Below are positions 40,528-48,381 of a stretch of 64,000 nucleotides of DNA, piece by piece. Made by a program: the position numbers and the translations under genes. The notes under the pieces are model-generated. The model saw nothing but the letters and a program-made list of their open reading frames with translations. It searched no databases and was not told the DNA's origin. Origin of the DNA: Kribbella aluminosa (GTDB lineage Bacteria > Actinomycetota > Actinomycetes > Propionibacteriales > Kribbellaceae); assembly GCF_017876295.1 (NCBI RefSeq), contig NZ_JAGINT010000002.1:4216001-4280000 (forward strand). Reading direction: 5' to 3'. Position 1 is the first letter of the stretch. Every line of letters begins with the position of its first letter.

Positions 40528-41200
40528 GCCGTCCGGCGGCAGTAGCGGCATCGGTGCGGTGCTGCAGCTTCTGCAGGCCGAGTTCGCCGACGTCACGATC
40601 TCCAAGATCCGCTTCCTGGAGGCCGAGGGGCTGGTGACGCCGGCCCGGACGGCGTCCGGCTACCGGAAGTTCAGTGCCGCGGACGTCGACCGGCTGCGGT
40701 ACGTGCTGACCGCGCAACGCGACCAGTACCTGCCGCTCAAGGTGATCAAGGAACACCTCGGCGCGATCGACCGCGGCCTGCAGCCGGCCGCGGCGGGTCC
40801 ACCGGTCGCACCCACGTCGTTGCCGCAGACCCCGGGGCAACCGGTCGCCGACGACTTCGATGCCACCGGCACCGAACTGCGGCTGACCCGGGACGAGCTG
40901 CGCACCGCCGCCGGCGTACCGGCCGGGCTGCTCGACGAGCTGGAGGGTCACGGCCTGGTGGTGGCCGTCGGCAACCACTACGGCGGCGACGCGATCGTGA
41001 TCGCGAAGGTCGCGGCCGAGCTGGCGGCGTACGGCCTGGAGCCGCGGCACCTGCGGGCGTTCCGGACCGCGGCGGACCGCGAGGTCGGCCTGATCGAACA
41101 GGTCACCGGCCCGCGCCGTACCGAACAGACCGCCGAGCTGGCTGCGCTTACTGTGCGTCTGCACACTGCGCTGGTCCGTTCCCGCCTGCCCCGTCCGTAG
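40514..41200 (+). CDS. ftsR: FtsR-like MerR-family regulator
   Basis: A 228-residue MerR-type regulator. The DNA-binding domain has GAVLQLLQAEFADVTISKIRFLEAEGLVTPARTASGYRKFS, followed by VDRLRYVLTAQRDQYLPLKVIKEHL. The position after garA corresponds to Rv1828 and to FtsR of Corynebacterium, a regulator of ftsZ expression. GTG 40514 overlaps the garA end by 14 bp. The C-terminal effector-like domain has no visible ligand site. Confidence 0.87.
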   Translation: MARPEPSGGSSGIGAVLQLLQAEFADVTISKIRFLEAEGLVTPARTASGYRKFSAADVDRLRYVLTAQRDQYLPLKVIKEHLGAIDRGLQPAAAGPPVAPTSLPQTPGQPVADDFDATGTELRLTRDELRTAAGVPAGLLDELEGHGLVVAVGNHYGGDAIVIAKVAAELAAYGLEPRHLRAFRTAADREVGLIEQVTGPRRTEQTAELAALTVRLHTALVRSRLPRP

Positions 41201-41272
41201 CTCGTCCGTAGCTCGTCCACAGGCCGAACCCGCGGGCCTGCCTGGGGCTTCGGCTCGGAGTAGGCTGGAGTA

Positions 41273-41767
41273 GTGCGCGAAGTCGATGTGGTCGGAGTCC
41301 GGGTGGAGATGCCCTCGAGTCAGCCGATCGTGCTGCTCCGGGAGGTCGGAGGTGAGCGGTACCTGCCGATCTGGATCGGCGCGGCCGAGGCGAGTGCGAT
41401 CGCTTTCGCCCAGCAGGGCATGGAGCCGCCCCGGCCACTGACCCACGACCTGTTCGCGGAGACCATCCGGGTCCTCGGGCACACCCTCAGCCAGGTCCGG
41501 ATCGTGAACCTGACCGACGGGATCTTCGAGGCGATTCTCGTGTTCGACGACCAGACCGAGATCTCGGCGCGGCCGTCGGACTCGATCGCGATCGCGCTGC
41601 GGACCGGTACGCCGGTGTTCTGCACCGAGGAGATCCTCGCGGAGGCCGGCATCCCGGTTCCGGAGAGTGAGGCGAACGGCACCGACGAGGTGCAGGAGGA
41701 AGAGGAGGTCGAGCGGTTCCGGGAGTTCCTGGATCAGGTCACCCCGGAGGACTTCGACAAGAGCTGA
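41273..41767 (+). CDS. DUF151 bifunctional nuclease family protein
   Basis: A 164-residue protein. The domain begins VDVVGVRVEMPSSQPIVLLREVGGERYLPIWIGAAEASAIAF and continues RPLTHDLFAETIRVLG and ARPSDSIAIALRTGTPVF. The tail is strongly acidic (DEVQEEEEVERF). Equivalent to Rv1829. Plant and archaeal members have RNase/DNase activity; the bacterial role is unclear. GTG 41273 gives the family N-terminus. Confidence 0.88.
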   Translation: MREVDVVGVRVEMPSSQPIVLLREVGGERYLPIWIGAAEASAIAFAQQGMEPPRPLTHDLFAETIRVLGHTLSQVRIVNLTDGIFEAILVFDDQTEISARPSDSIAIALRTGTPVFCTEEILAEAGIPVPESEANGTDEVQEEEEVERFREFLDQVTPEDFDKS

Positions 41768-41849
41768 GCGCCCGCTCCGCCGGACAAGAGACACTAGGTA
41801 ACGATTCGTACGGCGGTCGCGACACGCTCCCGGCTCGGTGCGGTTGTCG

Positions 41850-41908
41850 TTGACCCGGTTCGGGCGGCGGCTTACCGTGAAGGAGTCGTGGGGTGCTGTC
41901 ACTCCACG
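41850..41908 (+). promoter_or_regulatory. Promoter and 5' hairpin of the second merR gene
   Basis: TTGACC (41850-41855) and TACCGT (41873-41878) have a 17-bp spacer, a good housekeeping promoter. Downstream, CGTGGGGTG (41887-41895) pairs with CACTCCACG (41900-41908) around a 4-nt loop in the likely leader. Confidence 0.55.
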
Positions 41909-41948
41909 GAGATGGCTCGTTCCAGTCGGTATCCAGGGAGGCTCAGGC

Positions 41949-42566
41949 GTGACACGCACCGGGGACACGGATCTGACGCAGTCGGCTTCCGACGCGCACG
42001 CCGCGGCAGCTGAGACTGCCGGCGTCCAGGGTCTGCTGTTCGACGACGACCTGCGGCCGATGCCGGAGGACGTCGGGTTCCGGGGTCCGACGGCCTGCGC
42101 CGCGGCCGGGATCACCTACCGGCAGCTCGACTACTGGGCCCGGACCGGGCTGGTCTCTCCGTCGGTCCGCCCGGCGACCGGCTCCGGGACGCAACGGCTG
42201 TACGGGTTCCGCGACGTCCTGTTGCTGAAAGTGATCAAGCGGCTGCTGGACGCCGGGATCTCGCTGCAGCAGATCCGGACCGCGATCGCGCATCTGAGCA
42301 AGCGCGGCTTCGACGACCTGACCCAGATCACGCTGATGAGCGACGGCGCGTCGGTGTACATGTGCAGCTCGCCCGACGAGGTCATCGACCTACTGGCCGG
42401 CGGCCAGGGCGTGTTCGGGATCGCGCTCGGCGGCGTCTGGCGGGAAGTCGAGGGCTCGCTGTCCGAGCTGCCGACCGAGCGCGCCGACGGCCACGACGAC
42501 GAGGGCTCCGGCGGCCACGCGGGCGACGAGCTCGCCGCCCGGCGCCGCGCCCGCATGACCGGCTGA
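41949..42566 (+). CDS. MerR-family regulator (Rv1830-like)
   Basis: A 205-residue regulator. The winged helix reads TACAAAGITYRQLDYWARTGLVSPSVRPATGSGTQRLYGFRDVLLLKVIKRLLDAGISLQQIRTAI. A small C-terminal domain (DGASVYMCSSPDEVIDLLAGGQGVFGIALGGVWRE) ends in an Arg-rich tail. GTG 41949 has GGAGG seven bases upstream. The position and domain match Rv1830, linked to growth control in mycobacteria. Confidence 0.87.
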   Translation: MTRTGDTDLTQSASDAHAAAAETAGVQGLLFDDDLRPMPEDVGFRGPTACAAAGITYRQLDYWARTGLVSPSVRPATGSGTQRLYGFRDVLLLKVIKRLLDAGISLQQIRTAIAHLSKRGFDDLTQITLMSDGASVYMCSSPDEVIDLLAGGQGVFGIALGGVWREVEGSLSELPTERADGHDDEGSGGHAGDELAARRRARMTG

Positions 42567-42580
42567 CATAGTTCTTCTCT

Positions 42581-43492
42581 GTGCGCCCACTCACTGCTGA
42601 TTCGCTCCGCGGTGTGTGGGCGACTTTGTTGTTACCGCTGAACGCCGACGACTCGATCTCGTTCGACCGCCTCGAGTCTCAGGCTCAGGCTTTGGGTGAG
42701 ACCTCCGTCGCCGGCTTGTACGCCCATGGGACGGCCGGGGAGTTCCAGACGCTGACCGAGGGCGAGTACGACCGGATCAACCACATCCTCGCCGCCGCCG
42801 GAAAACCGTTCCAGATCGGAGCGAGCCATCCGTCGGCCCAGGTCCAACTGTCGCGGGTGGAGCGGGCCGCGGAACTCGCGCCCGGAGCGATCCAGGTGAT
42901 AGCCCCGGACTGGTTGCCGCTGAACCCCACCGAGCTGCTGGACTTCCTGCGGCGTATCGCCGAGGCGGCGGGGGACGTGCCGCTCGTGTTGTACAACCCG
43001 CCGCATGCGAAGACGGCTGTCACGACACAGCAGCTGTGCCAGTTGGCCGAGGCTGTGCCGAGTCTCATCGGGTTGAAGACGGCCGGTGGTGACAAGGCGT
43101 GGTTCGACGAGGCGACGCGGTCGGGGCTGGCGATCTTCGTGCCGGGGCACTTCCTGGCGAGTATGTCGTTACTCGGCGCACACGGCAGCTACTCGAACGT
43201 GGCAGCGCTCTCCCCGAACGGTGCGGTCGCCACCGCGCAGGATCTCGACGTCGAGCGGCGGATCGCCGAGTTCTTCGCGGCCCACGTCGTACCGCTGCAG
43301 CAGGCCGGGCTGTCGAACCCGGCGCTGGACAAGTTCCTGGCCGCGGTCGGCGGCTCGGCGGTCGGTGGCTGGGCGGTCGGTGGCTGGGCGGACGCCGGTA
43401 CGCGCGTCCGCTGGCCGATGCAGGCGGCGACCGACGAGCAGGTGGCGGCGGCGCGGCCGGTCGCCCGGAGGCTGCTGCCCGAACTGTTCTGA
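42581..43492 (+). CDS. DapA-family (dihydrodipicolinate synthase-like) aldolase/lyase
   Basis: A 303-residue TIM-barrel aldolase. The Schiff-base lysine is in IGLKTAGGD (about residue 163) and the catalytic tyrosine in VLYNPPHAKT (about 136). The GTAGEFQTLTEGEY segment replaces the usual GTTGE, so a 2-oxoacid other than the DHDPS substrates is likely. A short VGGSAVGGWAVGGWA insert near the C-terminus is encoded by an imperfect repeat. It lies between the merR gene and the glycine riboswitch. Confidence 0.85.
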   Translation: MRPLTADSLRGVWATLLLPLNADDSISFDRLESQAQALGETSVAGLYAHGTAGEFQTLTEGEYDRINHILAAAGKPFQIGASHPSAQVQLSRVERAAELAPGAIQVIAPDWLPLNPTELLDFLRRIAEAAGDVPLVLYNPPHAKTAVTTQQLCQLAEAVPSLIGLKTAGGDKAWFDEATRSGLAIFVPGHFLASMSLLGAHGSYSNVAALSPNGAVATAQDLDVERRIAEFFAAHVVPLQQAGLSNPALDKFLAAVGGSAVGGWAVGGWADAGTRVRWPMQAATDEQVAAARPVARRLLPELF

Positions 43493-43535
43493 ACTGTTCC
43501 CGGATTCCTGGTAGCCTCGACTCAGCCGTTCACAG

Positions 43536-43665
43536 CACTCGGGAGAGACCCGCGTCAGCGGGCGCCGAAGGGGCAATTCCTCCCCGGAACCTCTCAGGCC
43601 CACGGACCGAGTGTCACAGGCGACTCTGAAGCGCACGTTGCTGAAATCGGCACGGCGTGACAGAG
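43536..43665 (+). ncRNA. Glycine riboswitch: one aptamer plus ghost aptamer
   Basis: The aptamer is at 43536-43613: P1 pairs CACTCGG (43536-43542) with CCGAGTG (43607-43613), GGGAGAGACC follows, then the conserved GCGCCGAAGGGGCAA, CCTCTCAGG and GGACC. The downstream segment 43622-43665 keeps only the second-aptamer P1 (GACTCTG with CAGAG) and no glycine core, so it is a ghost aptamer. It leads directly to gcvP and probably turns the gene on when glycine is abundant. Confidence 0.92.
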
Positions 43666-43705
43666 GGGGAGGCCACCGGCAGCGACATCAGCATCGGAGC
43701 CTCTA

Positions 43706-46546
43706 GTGAACGACACCCCTCGACTTTCGGCGACGTTCGCCGACCGGCACATCGGTCCGCGTCCGGACGAGATCACCCGGATGGTCAACCTCCTCGGGTA
43801 CGACGACGTCGACGCGCTCGTGGACGCCGCCGTCCCGGCGTCGATCCGCTCGACCGAGGCGATGCGGCTGCCGGAGCCCGCGTCCGAGGTGGACGCGCTG
43901 ACCGAGCTCCGCCAGCTGGCCGGCCGGAACACGATCGCCACCTCGATGATCGGCCAGGGGTACTACGGCACGTTCACGCCGTCGGTGATCGTCCGCCGCC
44001 TGGTCGAGAACCCGGCCTGGTACACCGCCTACACGCCGTACCAGCCGGAGATCTCCCAGGGCCGGCTCGAAGCCCTGCTGAACTTCCAGACCGTGGTCTC
44101 CGACCTGACCGGGCTGCCGACCGCGAACGCGTCGCTGCTCGACGAGGGCACCGCGGCCGCCGAGGCGATGACGCTCGCCCACCGCTCCAACAAGAAGAGT
44201 GCCTCCGACCGGTTCCTGGTAGACGCCGACACCTTCGCCCAGACGATCGCCGTGGTGAAGACCCGGGCCGAGGCGCTCGGGATCGAGGTCGTCGTCGCGG
44301 ACACCACCGACGGCCTGCCCGAGGGCGACTTCTTCGGCTTCCTGGTGCAGTATCCGGGCTCGAACGGTCTGGTCCGCGACCTGAAGCCGCTCGTCGAGTC
44401 CGCGCACGAGCGCGGCACCCTGGTCGCCGTCGCCTCCGACCTGCTCGCGCTGACGGTGCTGGAGGCGCCGGGTGAGGCCGGCGCCGACATCGTCATCGGT
44501 TCCTCGCAGCGCTTCGGCGTACCGCTGTTCTACGGCGGCCCGCACGCCGGCTTCATGTCCGTACGGTCCGGTCTCGAGCGGTCGCTGCCCGGTCGCCTGG
44601 TCGGCGTGTCCGTCGATGCCGACGGCTCCCCGGCGTACCGGCTGGCGCTGCAGACGCGGGAGCAGCACATCCGCCGCGAGAAGGCGACGTCGAACATCTG
44701 TACCGCGCAGGTCCTGCTCGCGGTCGTCGCGTCGATGTACGCCGTCTACCACGGGCCGGAGGGGCTGCGCGCGATCGCCGAGCGGGTCCACGACTACGCC
44801 GGCAAACTCGCCGCCTCGCTGCGCACCGCCGGGGTCGAGGTCGTGCACGACGAGTTCTTCGACACCGTGCTCGCCCGCGTGCCCGGTCAGGCCGCCGATG
44901 TGGTGGACGCCGCCCGGCAGAACGGGATCTGGCTGCGGCTCGTCGACGCGGACCACGTCGGCATCTCCTGCGACGAGAAGACCGACGTCGCCACGCTCAC
45001 CCGGGTCTGCCAGTCCTTCGGTGTGCAGTACGACGACACGCTCGGCGCGGCCGCGATCGCGGTGCCGCGGACGACGGAGTACCTGACGCATCCGGTCTTC
45101 AACACGCACCGGTCCGAGACGGCGATGCTGCGGTACCTGCGCAAGCTGTCCGACTACGACTACGCGCTGGACCGCGGGATGATCCCGCTCGGGTCCTGCA
45201 CGATGAAGCTCAACGCGACCACCGAGATGGAGCCGGTCACCTGGCCGGAGTTCGCGGACCTGCACCCGTTCGCGCCGGTCGAGGACGCGGCCGGGTACGT
45301 GACGCTGATCGGGCAGCTGGAGCGCTGGCTGGCCGAGGTGACCGGGTACGCGAAGGTCTCGATCCAGCCGAACGCGGGCTCGCAGGGTGAGCTGGCCGGT
45401 CTGCTCGCGATCCGCGGGTACCACCGCGCTCAGGGCGACCTGGAACGCAACGTGTGCCTGATCCCGGCGTCGGCGCACGGCACCAACGCCGCGTCCGCGG
45501 TGATGGCCGGGATGAAGGTCGTCGTTGTCAAGGGCAACGACGACGGCACGATCAACCTCGACGACCTGCGCGCGAAGGCCGCCGAGCACGCTTCGCGGCT
45601 TGCGGCGATCATGATCACGTACCCGTCGACGCACGGCGTGTACGAGGAGAGCGTGCGCGAGGTCTGCCAGGTCGTCCACGACCACGGCGGCCAGGTGTAC
45701 GTCGACGGCGCGAACCTGAACGCCCTGCTCGGGCTCGCGAAGCCGGGGGAGTTCGGCGGCGACGTCAGCCACCTGAACCTGCACAAGACGTTCTGCATCC
45801 CGCACGGCGGCGGCGGTCCGGGCGTCGGCCCGGTCGCGGTCGCGGCGCACCTGGCGCCGTACCTGCCGAACCACCCGCTGCTCGACCAGGCCGGCCCGGA
45901 GTCCGGCGTCGGCCCGATCAGCGCGGCGCCGTTCGGCTCCGCGGGCGTGCTCGCGATCTCGTGGGCGTACATCCGGATGATGGGCGCTTCCGGTCTGACC
46001 AACGCGACCAAGGCCGCCGTACTGACCGCGAACTACGTGGCCAAGCGGCTCGAGGGCGCGTTCCCGGTGCTCTACACCGGAGAGAACGGCCTGGTCGCGC
46101 ACGAGTGCATCCTGGACCTGCGCCCGATGACCAAGGAGACCGGCATCACCGTCGACGACGTCGCGAAGCGGCTGATCGACTACGGTTTCCACGCACCGAC
46201 GATGTCGTTCCCGGTGGCCGGCACGCTGATGGTGGAGCCGACGGAATCCGAAGATCTGGGGGAACTCGACCGTTTCTGCGACGCGATGATCGCGATCCGC
46301 CACGAGATCGACCGGGTCGTCGCCGGCGAGTGGCCCGCGACCGACAACCCGCTGGTGAACGCCCCGCACACCGCCGAGTCGGTGATCAACGACAAGTGGG
46401 ACCACGCCTACACGCGCGAGGAGGCCGCGTTCCCGCGCTCGGTGGACCGCACCTCGAAGTACTGGCCACCGGTCCGCCGCATCGACGGCGCCTACGGCGA
46501 CCGCAACCTGATCTGCTCCTGCCCATCCCCGGAGGCCTTCGAGTAA
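43706..46546 (+). CDS. gcvP: Glycine dehydrogenase (decarboxylating), P protein
   Basis: A 946-residue full-length P protein. The N-terminal half begins [17 protein letters not shown] and has [16 protein letters not shown]. The PLP lysine lies in [19 protein letters not shown] (about residue 695). It decarboxylates glycine and hands the methylamine group to GcvH. GTG 43706 has GGAG six bases upstream, just after the riboswitch. Followed by two strong hairpins. Confidence 0.97.
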   Translation: MNDTPRLSATFADRHIGPRPDEITRMVNLLGYDDVDALVDAAVPASIRSTEAMRLPEPASEVDALTELRQLAGRNTIATSMIGQGYYGTFTPSVIVRRLVENPAWYTAYTPYQPEISQGRLEALLNFQTVVSDLTGLPTANASLLDEGTAAAEAMTLAHRSNKKSASDRFLVDADTFAQTIAVVKTRAEALGIEVVVADTTDGLPEGDFFGFLVQYPGSNGLVRDLKPLVESAHERGTLVAVASDLLALTVLEAPGEAGADIVIGSSQRFGVPLFYGGPHAGFMSVRSGLERSLPGRLVGVSVDADGSPAYRLALQTREQHIRREKATSNICTAQVLLAVVASMYAVYHGPEGLRAIAERVHDYAGKLAASLRTAGVEVVHDEFFDTVLARVPGQAADVVDAARQNGIWLRLVDADHVGISCDEKTDVATLTRVCQSFGVQYDDTLGAAAIAVPRTTEYLTHPVFNTHRSETAMLRYLRKLSDYDYALDRGMIPLGSCTMKLNATTEMEPVTWPEFADLHPFAPVEDAAGYVTLIGQLERWLAEVTGYAKVSIQPNAGSQGELAGLLAIRGYHRAQGDLERNVCLIPASAHGTNAASAVMAGMKVVVVKGNDDGTINLDDLRAKAAEHASRLAAIMITYPSTHGVYEESVREVCQVVHDHGGQVYVDGANLNALLGLAKPGEFGGDVSHLNLHKTFCIPHGGGGPGVGPVAVAAHLAPYLPNHPLLDQAGPESGVGPISAAPFGSAGVLAISWAYIRMMGASGLTNATKAAVLTANYVAKRLEGAFPVLYTGENGLVAHECILDLRPMTKETGITVDDVAKRLIDYGFHAPTMSFPVAGTLMVEPTESEDLGELDRFCDAMIAIRHEIDRVVAGEWPATDNPLVNAPHTAESVINDKWDHAYTREEAAFPRSVDRTSKYWPPVRRIDGAYGDRNLICSCPSPEAFE

Positions 46547-46745
46547 AGGCAAGCGGGAAGTGGTTTGTCCAGTAAGGCAGCCGGACTCCCGCGGCCGGTC
46601 CGGACACCTGTGGTTGAGCCGTCTCGCCGCGCAGATCCGGTAGGCCGATCGCGAGGCCTGACCGTGCCGACGGGGACGTCCAGCGCGACGGCGGCCGCCT
46701 GCTGGTCGGGGCCGGACCAGTCCACGTTCCTGCCGCCCCGGGCAT

Positions 46746-46802
46746 CTTTGAGAACCCACCAACCGCTTTTCGCGACGCGATACGGCTGGTGGGTTCTCAA
46801 AG
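46746..46802. terminator. 16-bp perfect hairpin downstream of gcvP
   Basis: CTTTGAGAACCCACCA at 46746-46761 is exactly complementary to 46787-46802, with a 25-nt loop. It lies about 200 bp after gcvP. The intervening 46547-46745 holds nothing I can identify. Confidence 0.65.
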
Positions 46803-46809
46803 CGTAAAG

Positions 46810-46831
46810 CTCCCCAAACTGGGTTGGGGAG
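46810..46831 (+). terminator. Second hairpin downstream of gcvP
   Basis: CTCCCCAA at 46810-46817 pairs with TTGGGGAG at 46824-46831 with a 6-nt loop, 7 bp after the first hairpin. A possible tandem terminator. Confidence 0.6.
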
Positions 46832-46962
46832 GCCTACAACACTCCCGGACCACCGCGATTGCCTCACTGGGGTACCGCCTCCAGCGAACTGATGGCCCGA
46901 CCTCGGAAGCAGGACACTAATATGTCTGGAACTTGTCCACCTGCTGCTCTGGAGGCCGTCGA

Positions 46963-48264
46963 GTGACTTCCGTACGTCCTGATACTGCTGCTGCTCTGTT
47001 CGCCGAGGTCGCGGCGGCGCAGGGGGACAGCAAGTTGCCGTCGGTGAATGCCGGGGTGGTTCGGGGCGGCGACCTGGTGTGGACCGGGGCGCGTGGGCTG
47101 TTTGCCACGGTGGATGGTGGGTTGCCGGGGGCGGATGTGCAGTACCGGATCGGGTCGATCACCAAGACGTTGACGGCGGTGCTGGTGATGCAGTGCCGGG
47201 ACGACGGGTTGCTGTCGCTGAACGATGCTGTCGGCAAGCATCTGCCGGGCGTCGCGTTCGGGGACCTGGCGATCCGGCACCTGCTCGCGCACAGCGGCGG
47301 GATGAACGCGGAGCCCGAGGGGCCCTGGTGGGAGCGGAATCCGGGGGTGTCGTTCGACGAGCTGACCGCGGCGATGAACGACGCGCAGGCGGTCGGGCCG
47401 GCGGATCGGCGGCACCACTACTCGAACCTCGGGTACGGGCTGCTCGGCGAGATCGTCGCGCGGCTGCGCGGTACTGCCTGGCGGGACCTGGTCCAGGAGC
47501 GGATTCTCGGGCCGTTGGAGATGCGGCGTACGACGTACTTCCCGGAGGCGCCGGCGGCGCAGGGGTTCTCGGTGCACCCGTTCAGCGGGCAGCTGGACCC
47601 GGAGCCGGTGTACGACTCGGGCGCGATGGCGCCGGCGGGGCAGTTGTGGAGCACGCTCGAGGACCTGGCCCGGTACGCGGCGTTCTGGATCGACCCGGTG
47701 CACGAGATCCTCAGCCGGGACACGGTCGAGGAGATGGCGACGCCGGTCGCGGCCGATCCGCGCGAGGGGCTGACCGCGTCGTACGGCCTCGGGCTGCGGC
47801 TGATCGCGGACGATCCGCGGCTGCTGATCGGGCACACCGGGTCGATGCCGGGATTCCTCGCCGGGCTGTTCGTGGACCGGGTCCGCCGGATCGGTGCGGT
47901 CACGCTCGGCAACGCGACGTACGGCCGGGTGGCGTCGCTGGCGCCGGACCTGATCCGGATCCTGGCGAAGTACGAGCCGCCGGTCACGCAGGAGTGGGTG
48001 CCCGAGCCGCCGCTTGCCCAGGGCACCGATCTGCTCGGCCACTGGTACTGGGGCAACACGCCGCTCACGATCACGGTCTGCGGCGGCATCCTGCAGCTCT
48101 CCGGCGGCCTCACCACCCGGCTCGCACCGCTCGGCCCGGACCGCTACGAGGGCCGCGACGGCTACCTGGCCGGCGAGACCCTGCACGTGCTCCGCGACAG
48201 CGACAGGATCGATCACCTCAACATCGCCACGTTCGTCCTCACCAGAACGCCTTACGGACGGTAG
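46963..48264 (+). CDS. Serine hydrolase, class C beta-lactamase family
   Basis: A 433-residue protein. The SxxK motif is SITK (about residue 57), the YxN motif is YSN in HHYSNLGYG (about 151) and the third motif is HTG in LIGHTGSMPG. No signal peptide, so it is cytoplasmic and more likely an esterase or peptidase than a beta-lactamase. GTG 46963 has GGAGG seven bases upstream. The C-terminal extension (WGNTPLTITVCGGILQLSG) is a lipocalin-like domain often found in such hydrolases. Confidence 0.87.
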   Translation: MTSVRPDTAAALFAEVAAAQGDSKLPSVNAGVVRGGDLVWTGARGLFATVDGGLPGADVQYRIGSITKTLTAVLVMQCRDDGLLSLNDAVGKHLPGVAFGDLAIRHLLAHSGGMNAEPEGPWWERNPGVSFDELTAAMNDAQAVGPADRRHHYSNLGYGLLGEIVARLRGTAWRDLVQERILGPLEMRRTTYFPEAPAAQGFSVHPFSGQLDPEPVYDSGAMAPAGQLWSTLEDLARYAAFWIDPVHEILSRDTVEEMATPVAADPREGLTASYGLGLRLIADDPRLLIGHTGSMPGFLAGLFVDRVRRIGAVTLGNATYGRVASLAPDLIRILAKYEPPVTQEWVPEPPLAQGTDLLGHWYWGNTPLTITVCGGILQLSGGLTTRLAPLGPDRYEGRDGYLAGETLHVLRDSDRIDHLNIATFVLTRTPYGR

Positions 48265-48278
48265 TCTGTAGCGGACCG

Positions 48279-48349
48279 CATGGAGTAGATCAGGGGTAGA
48301 TCGCCCGGCTACTACCGGGAGGGCGCAGGTTTCGAATCCTGCCTCCATG
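48279..48349 (+). tRNA. tRNA-like sequence with aberrant loops
   Basis: Acceptor arms CATGGAG (48279-48285) and CTCCATG (48343-48349) pair perfectly over 7 bp. A D arm (GATC, AGGGGTA, GATC), an anticodon stem (CCCGG with CCGGG) and a T stem (GCAGG with CCTGC) all form. But the anticodon loop has 6 nt (CTACTA) and the T loop 8 nt (TTTCGAAT), each one off the canonical 7, so no anticodon can be assigned with certainty (ACT if T is position 33). No CCA is encoded. It may be a degraded or unusual tRNA. Confidence 0.5.
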
Positions 48350-48381
48350 TCTGAGCGCTGTCCGACGGACGGGGGTTCGGG

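Noticed and set aside
46492-46807. Small open frames on both strands between gcvP and the serine hydrolase
   Set aside because: They read through the 16-bp hairpin on each strand, which produces similar peptide ends; no family similarity.
43703-46867. Very long open frame on the minus strand opposite gcvP
   Set aside because: It is the GC-rich antisense shadow of gcvP, rich in Arg, Val and His, with no family similarity.
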